Shown: one piece after another, positions 1 through 5,636 of the stretch | Numbering within the stretch: position 1 is the stretch's first letter | Layout: each line of letters opens with the position of its first letter | Assembly (NCBI GenBank): GCA_002328465.1 | Contig: DCUE01000006.1 | Coordinates: forward strand, 2,527-9,025 | Reading direction: 5' to 3' | Length of the DNA: 6,499 nucleotides | Source: Candidatus Dojkabacteria bacterium UBA2222 | GTDB taxonomy: Bacteria > Patescibacteriota > Dojkabacteria > SC72 | Notes under the pieces: model-generated | What the model was told of the DNA's origin: nothing | Databases searched by the model: none | The model's input: only the letters and a program-made list of their open reading frames with translations | Made by a program: the position numbers and the translations under genes

Positions 1-267
1 GCTGGAGTAGTACTTTCTGGTGGTTCTTCATTGCTTAAAGATCTCTCTAAGTTTACACAGGGGATATTTGGGGTTGCTGCTAGAATAGGGTACCCATCAG
101 GTTTGAATGGAATGGTAGAAGAGATTTCTGATCCTTCGTTTGCTTGTGTACAGGGTTTGATTAAACACGCTATTGATGATGAAGTAGATGTCGATACTAC
201 AAAGAGTAAAAGTAGTGGTACTTTTAAGAATAGAGTAGTAGAATGGTTTAAATCTTTAATTCCGTAA
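1..267 (+). CDS. ftsA: Cell division protein FtsA, C-terminal end (5' truncated by window edge)
   Basis: This is the last 88 codons of FtsA, the actin-like ATPase that tethers FtsZ filaments to the cytoplasmic membrane and recruits later division proteins. The frame is open from base 1 to a TAA at 265-267, so the true start lies upstream of the window; the internal TTG at 31 is not a start. The visible part opens with AGVVLSGGSSLL, which corresponds to the family's late nucleotide-binding GGVVLTGGGA-like motif. It continues with RIGYPSGLNGMVEEISDPSF, which is typical of the FtsA end domain. After a polar linker rich in D, K and S comes a short amphipathic helix, FKNRVVEWFKSLI, matching the FtsA membrane-targeting sequence. 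The intact helix and stop argue that the gene is functional. The gene lies 35 bases before ftsZ on the same strand, the classic ftsA-ftsZ arrangement. The identification is firm despite the missing N-terminal part. Confidence 0.93.
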   Translation, partial: AGVVLSGGSSLLKDLSKFTQGIFGVAARIGYPSGLNGMVEEISDPSFACVQGLIKHAIDDEVDVDTTKSKSSGTFKNRVVEWFKSLIP

Positions 268-302
268 ACTGCCCAGATATAAAATTTAATGTGTAAGAGA
301 GT

Positions 303-1535
303 ATGTTAGTCACAACAAATGTTGACCCCGTAGCTAAAATTAAGGTAGTTGGAATTGGTGGTGGAGGTTGTAATGCCATTAATACAATGATATCAGACTA
401 TGATATCCCTGGTGTTGAGTTTATGGCTTTCAATACCGATGCTCAGACCCTTAAACTTTCCAAAGCTCCAGTAACCTTACAATTAGGAGAGAATTTAACA
501 AAGGGGTTAGGAGTTGGTGGGAATCAAGAGTTAGGTGCCCAATCAGCCGAGGAGAGCTTAGATGAAATACAAGAGCATTTAGAGGGTGCAGATATGGTTT
601 TTATCACAGCAGGTATGGGTGGTGGTACTGGTACAGGAGCTGCTCCAATAATAGCTGGTGTTGCAAAGAACATGGGAGCATTGACAGTTGCTGTTGTTAC
701 AAAGCCTTTTGATTTTGAAGGTAATAGAAGAAGGGAAATAGCTGAAGAAGGAATTGCTCAATTAAGAGATAAGGTAGATACATTAATAGTTGTTCCAAAT
801 CAAAGGTTATTAGAAATAGCAGATGCAAACATTTCCTTCATAGAAGCAATGAAGATGGTTGATTCTGTTTTGGCAGAGGGTGTGAACAGTATTTCCAATC
901 TAATTAGTCAAACTGGGTACATTAATGCCGACTTCAATGATGCAAAATCAGTAATGCAAAATGCAGGAACTGCATTAATGGGTATTGGTAGAGCAAGTGG
1001 TGAGAAGAGAGCAGAATTAGCAGCAAGGGCTGCAACAACAAGTCCACTTTTGGATATGTCTATAGAGGGAGCAACTGGAGTCCTATACAACATTGTTGGT
1101 TCCGATTTAACTCTTCCTGAGATTAGTTTGGTATCAGAATTGATTCAGGAGGCAGTAGATCCATCAGCAAATATAAAGTTTGGTGCTCAAATAGATCCAA
1201 CACTTGGAGAAGAAATTATTATTACAATTGTTGCAACTGGTTTTGATGAGAATAAACAGGTATTCACAAAACAGCAAAAAGGTGACGAAGATGATGCATT
1301 TGGTTTTGGAAATATAGGGCCATCTTCACCAACCTTTGCTCAAGAAGAAGAGGAACCTAAAGTTGAGGAAGATGAGAAACTTTTTGATGCTGTAGAAGAA
1401 GATACTCAAGACGATGATGATGATGTTTTCAAAGGAGCTTCTAAAAAAATAGATATAAATATGAGTGATGATTTTGATGATCCATTGGATAAGCCAGCAT
1501 TCATGAGAAAGATGTTTCCAGGTAAAAAGAAATAA
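303..1535 (+). CDS. ftsZ: Cell division protein FtsZ (tubulin-like GTPase)
   Basis: FtsZ polymerises with GTP into the Z-ring at midcell. At 410 residues it is slightly long for the family (commonly 350-400). The N-terminal GTPase domain begins VAKIKVVGIGGGGCNAIN (residues 10-27, glycine-rich nucleotide loop). It carries the tubulin signature GGGTGTG at 106-112 and TKPFDFEGNRR at 133-143. The synergy loop NADFNDAKSVM (208-218) retains both aspartates (D210, D213) that complete the GTPase site of the neighbouring subunit. MGIGRASGEKRA and SPLLDMSIEGATGVLYNI follow. Residues about 320-393 form a strongly acidic linker. The end, DPLDKPAFMRK (393-403), resembles the conserved C-terminal peptide (D-I-P-A-F-L-R) that binds FtsA and other partners, followed by a basic PGKKK tail. 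The ATG at 303 fits the family N-terminus. It is preceded by AAGAGAGT, at best a weak ribosome site. The upstream gap contains TATAAA at 278-283, but no good -35 accompanies it. Confidence 0.98.
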   Translation: MLVTTNVDPVAKIKVVGIGGGGCNAINTMISDYDIPGVEFMAFNTDAQTLKLSKAPVTLQLGENLTKGLGVGGNQELGAQSAEESLDEIQEHLEGADMVFITAGMGGGTGTGAAPIIAGVAKNMGALTVAVVTKPFDFEGNRRREIAEEGIAQLRDKVDTLIVVPNQRLLEIADANISFIEAMKMVDSVLAEGVNSISNLISQTGYINADFNDAKSVMQNAGTALMGIGRASGEKRAELAARAATTSPLLDMSIEGATGVLYNIVGSDLTLPEISLVSELIQEAVDPSANIKFGAQIDPTLGEEIIITIVATGFDENKQVFTKQQKGDEDDAFGFGNIGPSSPTFAQEEEEPKVEEDEKLFDAVEEDTQDDDDDVFKGASKKIDINMSDDFDDPLDKPAFMRKMFPGKKK

Positions 1536-1540
1536 AAGAG

Positions 1541-1762
1541 GTGGTCATTGAAGTAAAAGTAAAAACTTCATCAAAGAAAGTATGTATCGAGGAGAGAGAT
1601 AATATATATTTTGTCTCATTGAAAAGTAAACCATACAAAAATTCCGCAAACTTAGAGCTCATAGATGTTCTTTCCTCATATTTTAATGTTCCCAAATCTT
1701 CTGTTAATATATCGTATGGATTTAGAAACAAGAGAAAATTAATTGAAATATTGGACATATGA
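1541..1762 (+). CDS. DUF167 / YggU (UPF0235) family small protein
   Basis: A 73-residue protein matching the DUF167/UPF0235 (YggU) family, whose biochemical role is not established. The alignment can be read directly. Near residues 30-40 KPYKNSANLELI corresponds to the family pattern P-x-x-G-x-A-N-x-x-L-I. VPKSSVNIS (50-58) matches V-P-K-S-x-V-x-I, and GFRNKRKLIEI (60-70) matches G-x-x-S-R-x-K-x-x-x-I. The usual glycine before A-N is a serine (S35), and the S-R pair is N-K, so it is a divergent member. The start is uncertain. GTG at 1541 lies just after AAAGAG. The AGAGGTGG at 1537-1544 overlaps that codon and would otherwise point to a non-standard ATT at 1547. The gene begins 5 bases after ftsZ, and its TGA overlaps the rodA ATG as ATGA (1759-1762). 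YggU relatives often lie near division or membrane genes such as yggT/ylmG, so the context fits, but no division role can be claimed. Confidence 0.85.
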   Translation: MVIEVKVKTSSKKVCIEERDNIYFVSLKSKPYKNSANLELIDVLSSYFNVPKSSVNISYGFRNKRKLIEILDI

Positions 1763-3066
1763 AATTAGGAAATGGGAAAAAAAGAAAACTTAGAGTAAAT
1801 CTCTTCCTCTTTATTCCTACAATCTTGATATGTTTGATAGGGATTGTAACCTTACTCTCAACCACAATAGGGACCGATGGAGTATTTGGAGATACTTCAA
1901 TTGTTCAGAAACAGATATCTTTTGTTGTAATTGGATTGATTCTATTTCTTATTACTTCCCTAGTAGATATCTCACTCTTTAAATATATTCAGATTGTTAT
2001 ACCCATATATGTAATTACAATACTTCTACTGGTTGCTCTATTCCCATTCGGACCAGTAATAAATAATGTACAAAGATGGTTAGTCATAGGAGGTATACAG
2101 ATTCAGCCTTCAGAGATTGCAAAAGTTACTGTAGTAATTACAACTGCATGTATATTCTCATTTAAGGAAAGATATAACCAGTGGTTACTCTTTTTAATAT
2201 CATTTCTTGCAACCCTCCCTCTCGTTATCTTAATATATCTTCAACCTGCAGGAAGTATGTCCTTCTTAACATTGATGATATGGTTTCTAGTAGCTTTTAC
2301 AGGATTAAGTAATCAGTTGAGGAATAGCATCGCCCTTTTAATTGTTACATTAATAACATCTACATTTTTTCTAATTAGTTTTAATGGTAATTGGTTATAT
2401 CTGATTTTATCAGGTATTGCTTTAATAATCGGAATATTTGCATATTACTATAGAGATAGTTGGAAAATATTTGTGGTTGTAAGTTTCGCTATCGGATTGC
2501 TCCTAGGAGCGTTCACATCAATTACATATAGGGGGATTCTAAGAGATTATCAAAGGAATAGAATTGAGGCATTTCTTAATCCTAAAGATAGTACAGAAGA
2601 TATAGGTTTTAATGTTAATCAAGCAAGAATAGCAATAGGTTCTGGTCAAATATGGGGTAAAGGGTTTGGAAATGGTACACAGAGTAAGAGAGATTTTCTT
2701 CCTGAGCATCAAACAGACTTCATATATGCATCATTTGCTGAAGAGTTCGGATTAGTAGGTTCTCTTTTTTTGATTACACTGTTTGGGATAGTAATTGTTA
2801 AGAGTTTAATAGTTACAGTTGATCACTCTGACAATCTCTTTTTTTCTATGATTCTCATAGGATTAACAATGAAATTTCTCTTAGAGATCTTTATTAATAT
2901 CGGTACAAATCTAGGAATAATTCCTGCAACTGGTATTCCTTTACCCTTAGTAAGTGCGGGAGGAACCATAACTGTTATGACACTCTTCTCTTTAGGGATA
3001 GTTCAAAGTATAATAAACAGAGGTGGTAGTCATAAGAGTAGTAAGAATATAATTGACAATTACTGA
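1759..3066 (+). CDS. rodA: SEDS-family peptidoglycan glycosyltransferase, RodA-like
   Basis: A very hydrophobic 435-residue protein of the FtsW/RodA/SpoVE (SEDS) family, which polymerises lipid II into glycan strands together with a class B PBP. RodA identity is favoured over FtsW by DYQRNRIEAFLNP (263-275), IAIGSGQIWGKGFGNGTQS (291-309, with RodA-type GKG and GTQS) and GIPLPLVSAGG (392-402). Conserved functional positions present are QRW (105-107), QPSEIAK (116-122) and the aspartate of LPEHQTDF (D320, equivalent to E. coli RodA D262). One conserved motif is not normal: the QPDLGTA loop reads QPAGSMS (162-168), losing the aspartate equivalent to E. coli D159. Between that loop and DYQ there are about 101 residues against about 46 in E. 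coli RodA, with two extra hydrophobic stretches near 212-231 and 236-256, suggesting about 12 rather than 10 membrane helices. The ATG at 1759 overlaps the upstream stop, implying translational coupling. FtsW remains a possible alternative label. Confidence 0.88.
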   Translation: MKLGNGKKRKLRVNLFLFIPTILICLIGIVTLLSTTIGTDGVFGDTSIVQKQISFVVIGLILFLITSLVDISLFKYIQIVIPIYVITILLLVALFPFGPVINNVQRWLVIGGIQIQPSEIAKVTVVITTACIFSFKERYNQWLLFLISFLATLPLVILIYLQPAGSMSFLTLMIWFLVAFTGLSNQLRNSIALLIVTLITSTFFLISFNGNWLYLILSGIALIIGIFAYYYRDSWKIFVVVSFAIGLLLGAFTSITYRGILRDYQRNRIEAFLNPKDSTEDIGFNVNQARIAIGSGQIWGKGFGNGTQSKRDFLPEHQTDFIYASFAEEFGLVGSLFLITLFGIVIVKSLIVTVDHSDNLFFSMILIGLTMKFLLEIFINIGTNLGIIPATGIPLPLVSAGGTITVMTLFSLGIVQSIINRGGSHKSSKNIIDNY

Positions 3067-3090
3067 TTAATAACTTAAAATCCTTTGGTC

Positions 3091-3423
3091 ATGAATAAAA
3101 TCGAGAATAAAGAAAAATTTGCTGTCATAAAAATTGCTGGAACACAGTTAAAAGTTTTTGAAGGCAATGAATATGAAGTAAACAAATTGAATGGTGTTAA
3201 AGGTGATAAGATAGAAATCACTGATGTTTTGTTAGTATCAGATGGGAAAGAGGTAAAAATTGGAGACCCAACAGTTAAGGATAGTAAGGTTGTATTAGAA
3301 ATAACATCACAAAAAAAGGATGATAAGGTTGATGTATTCAAATACAAAGCAAAATCTAGGTATAGAAGGAGCATGGGTTTTAGAGCTTTAATTAGTAGAG
3401 TATTGGTTAAAGAAATAGTCTAA
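3091..3423 (+). CDS. rplU: Large ribosomal subunit protein bL21
   Basis: L21 binds 23S rRNA in the large subunit. From the ATG at 3091 the protein is 110 residues. I prefer this start to the in-frame TTG at 3085, because ATG is the stronger codon and the added residues (M-V) have no family support. FAVIKIAGTQLKVFEGNEYEV (10-30) aligns with the family opening YAVIKTGGKQYKV, VLLVSDGKEVKIGDPTV (46-62) with the central strand region, and VFKYKAKSRYRRSMGFR (82-98) with the basic rRNA-binding end. The signature is diverged: GGKQ is AGTQ, and GHRQ-x-x-T reads GFRALIS. A short polar extension (MNKIENKEK) precedes the core. No Shine-Dalgarno sequence is visible in the 24 bases separating it from rodA. 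Its stop TAA shares one base with the next ATG (TAATG, 3421-3425). It is the first gene of the ribosomal half of the array. Confidence 0.95.
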   Translation: MNKIENKEKFAVIKIAGTQLKVFEGNEYEVNKLNGVKGDKIEITDVLLVSDGKEVKIGDPTVKDSKVVLEITSQKKDDKVDVFKYKAKSRYRRSMGFRALISRVLVKEIV

Positions 3424-4589
3424 TGCGATATTTTTTTGAATCTGGTAATTTTTCAGAGATTTCTCTTGCCGAGCTTATTGCTGTATTCGAATCATTTAAT
3501 CTTCCAAAAGATAGTATTAAGAAAGTTAGTAATACAATATTACTTGTAGAGAGTAACAGTATTACGAAAGAGACCCTCTCTATGATATTTGATAGGCTTG
3601 CTGGATGTATTAGATACGGTCAAGTTATAGATGATTTAGACTCGTTCCTGTCTCCATATTTAGAAAGAAAGAAGGTTGTATATGGTATCTCAATATTAGG
3701 AGATAGTGAACTTCAGATTAAGGATGTTGAGAAATTATCAAATGAGATTAAGAGAGGTTTTAGGAGTAGTGAGATTTCAACTAGATTTATTCTTCCAAAG
3801 CAAAAAGAACTTAACGCTGCACAGGTGATAAATAATCATGTGATTGAGAATGGTTTTGAACTATGTATATTCGAGAGTAATACTGGAAGAATGTACGGTA
3901 ATACACTTGCTATTCAAGATATAAACGCGTTTATAAAAAGGGATGTAGAAAGACCAAGTGTAGATTTTGATATGGGGGTTCTTCCTCAAAAATTAGCTCA
4001 CATTATGTGTAATCTTACAGGTTTAAAGAATGGAATAGTGTGGGATCCTTTCTGTGGTAGTGGAACCATACTGATGGAGGCTGCTGTATTAGGGTTTGAT
4101 GTTTTAGGTTCAGATATAGATTTAAGAGCTTTAGAGAGTGTAAATAACAATATTCAATGGTTATCTAAGGAGGAAATAATTAAAGAGGTTAAGTATAATG
4201 TTTTCTATTTAGATATTCATAATGCAGAGAGGAAGCTTCTAAAAGATTTAAAAAGAACAGGCATCAATGCTGTAGTATGTGAACCCTTTATGGGGCCACC
4301 TCAAAAGAAAGTATTGAGTGAGGCAAAGGCAGAAGATTTGTTAAATAGTGTTAGAAATTTGTACAAATCTCTTTTCAATGCAATTAACGAAGTATCAAGA
4401 ATAGGGTTTAAGGTTGTGCTAATAGTTCCTTCGTACAAGACATCAAAAGGGTGGTTAACTTTCAATATATCCGAATTAGTTGGTAAAAAGTGGGATATCC
4501 TAAATAGAAAATATGGACAGGGGGACTTGAAATGGAAGAGGATAAATAGTATTATCTCAAGGAATATTTTCATACTCGAAAAGAGGTAG
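3423..4589 (+). CDS. Trm11/TrmG10-like RNA (guanine-N2) methyltransferase (THUMP + Rossmann fold)
   Basis: A 388-residue S-adenosylmethionine-dependent methyltransferase resembling the Trm11/archaeal TrmG10 group (COG1041, UPF0020), which in characterised members makes m2G or m2,2G at tRNA position 10. The N-terminal part carries SEISLAELIAVF (11-22), like the G-x-x-P-x-L-S-x-A-E-L opening of this group. Residues about 60-165 fit a THUMP-type RNA-binding region and end in GRMYGNTLAIQDINAF. The catalytic domain begins with RDVERPSVDFDMGVLPQKLAHIM (173-195), close to the TrmG10 pattern R-D-x-x-R-P ... G-M-L-P-P-K-L-A. Motif I is WDPFCGSGTILMEA (207-220), and the SAM-ribose acidic region is GSDID (229-233). 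Motif IV is atypical: VCEPFMGPP (285-293) replaces the expected D/N-P-P-Y/F. The ATG overlaps the rplU stop by one base, and rpmA follows after 22 bases, so the gene interrupts the usual L21-L27 pair. Family assignment is good; the exact RNA target is inference. Confidence 0.82.
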   Translation: MRYFFESGNFSEISLAELIAVFESFNLPKDSIKKVSNTILLVESNSITKETLSMIFDRLAGCIRYGQVIDDLDSFLSPYLERKKVVYGISILGDSELQIKDVEKLSNEIKRGFRSSEISTRFILPKQKELNAAQVINNHVIENGFELCIFESNTGRMYGNTLAIQDINAFIKRDVERPSVDFDMGVLPQKLAHIMCNLTGLKNGIVWDPFCGSGTILMEAAVLGFDVLGSDIDLRALESVNNNIQWLSKEEIIKEVKYNVFYLDIHNAERKLLKDLKRTGINAVVCEPFMGPPQKKVLSEAKAEDLLNSVRNLYKSLFNAINEVSRIGFKVVLIVPSYKTSKGWLTFNISELVGKKWDILNRKYGQGDLKWKRINSIISRNIFILEKR

Positions 4590-4611
4590 TTAAATTAAAT
4601 AAAACAGAGAA

Positions 4612-4878
4612 ATGTCACATGTAGTAGGAGCAGGTAGTGTTGCAATGGGGGGCCATGTTGCTGGTAAGAGACTTGGTGTTAAAAAATATGAAGGTGAGAA
4701 AGTACAATCAGGGAATATAATTCTTAAGCAGAGAGGATCTGTATATCATCCTGGTAAGAATACATACTCTTCTAAAGATTACTCTATTCATGCTAAGAAG
4801 GAGGGGTTTGTAAAATTCAGAAGAATGAGTGGCTTTAAAAGAGGTCAATACTATGTAGATGTGGTAGAATCTCTTTAA
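4612..4878 (+). CDS. rpmA: Large ribosomal subunit protein bL27 with atypical N-terminal tail
   Basis: L27 sits at the base of the central protuberance, and its N-terminal tail reaches the peptidyl-transferase centre near the P-site tRNA end. The 88-residue protein is clearly L27. KRLGVKKYEGEKVQSGNIIL (19-38) and KQRGSVYHPGKN (39-50) match KRLGVKRFGG and the R-Q-R-G-x-x-x-H-P-G signature, and SIHAKKEGFVKFRR (58-71) matches the family's FAL-x-x-G-x-V-KF end. The tail is odd. SHVVGAGSVAMGGHVAG aligns without gaps to the canonical AHKKGGGSTRNGRDSNP, yet the two lysines and both arginines are replaced (V, V, A, G). Neither alternative frame restores basic residues, so a frameshift is not the explanation. 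ATG at 4612 follows ACAGAGAA; no strong ribosome site is seen. The tail starts at residue 2, as in mature L27, so no cleavable Firmicute-type leader is present. rlmB follows after 5 bases. Confidence 0.95.
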   Translation: MSHVVGAGSVAMGGHVAGKRLGVKKYEGEKVQSGNIILKQRGSVYHPGKNTYSSKDYSIHAKKEGFVKFRRMSGFKRGQYYVDVVESL

Positions 4879-4883
4879 CAGAG

Positions 4884-5636
4884 ATGAGTAAACAAAGATT
4901 TATCCAAATTGAAAGTAAGAATGCGCTATTAGAACTACTAAGAGAGGGTAGGGATTTTGAGCGTATATATCTTGCAAGTAGTGCATATAGAGATGAGAAG
5001 ACAAAAGAGATTGTACAACTGGCTGAGGAGAGGAAAGTCCCAATTATTAGAGTTCCCAAAAAAACATTAATGAGAAGATTGAGAGCCTCTACTTCTGAGA
5101 GTGTTGTAGGTATGATGTTTTCACAAAACCACTGGAGTCTAGATGAACTGTTTGAAAGTATATACAAAGAGAATAAGATTCCATTCTTTTTAATATTAGA
5201 TAGTATTAAGTACACCCAAAATATCGCAGCAGTAATGAGAACTGCCTTTGCAGTAGGTGTTAATGGAATTATTACTCATCCAAGTGATGTTAATCTGATT
5301 ACTGATGAAACTATTAGGATATCAATGGGTGCAGCAGAAAGAATCCCTCTTGTTGAGATGAATCTGTTTTCTGCAGTGAAAGAAATAAAAAAGAATGGTA
5401 TTAAAATATTTGGTGTACATATGGAAGGAGAGAGTTACTTTGATACAGATTTAAGAGGACCCTGTGCATTTGTTTTAGGGGCAGAAGATGTTGGTATTTC
5501 TACAGGAATGTTAGAAAGAGTAGATCAAAAAATATCTATACCTATGAGAGAGGGAATTGGTTCTCTAAATGTTAGTGTAAGTGCAGGCGTTCTTATGTAT
5601 GAGAAGTTAAGACAAGAGGTGTCTTATTCATCATAA
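4884..5636 (+). CDS. rlmB: 23S rRNA 2'-O-ribose methyltransferase, RlmB-like (SpoU/TrmH family)
   Basis: A 250-residue SPOUT-class enzyme that transfers methyl from SAM to a ribose 2'-OH. The best family match is RlmB, which in E. coli makes Gm2251 in the 23S P-loop. Residues about 5-80 form the small L30e-like substrate-binding domain with typical spacing (ALLELLREGRDFERIYLA). The catalytic knot shows all three SpoU motifs. Motif 1 is LDSIKYTQNIAAVMRTAFAV (105-124), with N113 and catalytic-type R119. Motif 2 is FVLGAEDVGIS (196-206), with E201. Motif 3 is IPMREGIGSLNVSVSAGVLM (219-238), followed by YEKLRQ. In motif 1 the usual N-L-G-A is N-I-A-A, a mild change also near TrmH-type N-L-S-A, so a tRNA Gm18 enzyme is the less likely alternative. 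ATG at 4884 lies five bases after the rpmA stop and directly after AACAGAG. The 3' end overlaps convergent parB by 13 bases, so it is probably the last gene of the + strand operon. Confidence 0.92.
   Translation: MSKQRFIQIESKNALLELLREGRDFERIYLASSAYRDEKTKEIVQLAEERKVPIIRVPKKTLMRRLRASTSESVVGMMFSQNHWSLDELFESIYKENKIPFFLILDSIKYTQNIAAVMRTAFAVGVNGIITHPSDVNLITDETIRISMGAAERIPLVEMNLFSAVKEIKKNGIKIFGVHMEGESYFDTDLRGPCAFVLGAEDVGISTGMLERVDQKISIPMREGIGSLNVSVSAGVLMYEKLRQEVSYSS
5624..5636. other. Tail-to-tail overlap of rlmB and parB
   Basis: The last 13 bases of rlmB (+, stop TAA 5634-5636) are also the last 13 bases of parB (-, stop codon read from TTA at 5624-5626). Both stops are intact and both protein ends look plausible. 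The overlap leaves no intergenic room for a terminator, so each transcript must end inside the antisense of the other gene or read through. Confidence 0.9.

Noticed and set aside
255..283. Possible promoter before ftsZ: TATAAA at 278-283 with TTTAAT 17 bases upstream.
   Set aside because: The -35 matches only about half of TTGACA, and such -10 look-alikes are common in AT-rich DNA; the gene may simply be read from the ftsA transcript.
3085..3090. Upstream TTG as the rplU start.
   Set aside because: It adds only two residues, has no ribosome site, and an ATG follows at 3091.
3075..3374. Open frame of 99 codons on the - strand opposite rplU, and similar antisense frames over ftsZ, the methyltransferase and rlmB.
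   Set aside because: They lie entirely opposite well-conserved genes and show no recognisable family motif.
4612..4680. Frameshift as the cause of the odd L27 tail.
   Set aside because: The tail aligns gap-free in length with canonical L27, and neither other frame gives the expected basic residues.
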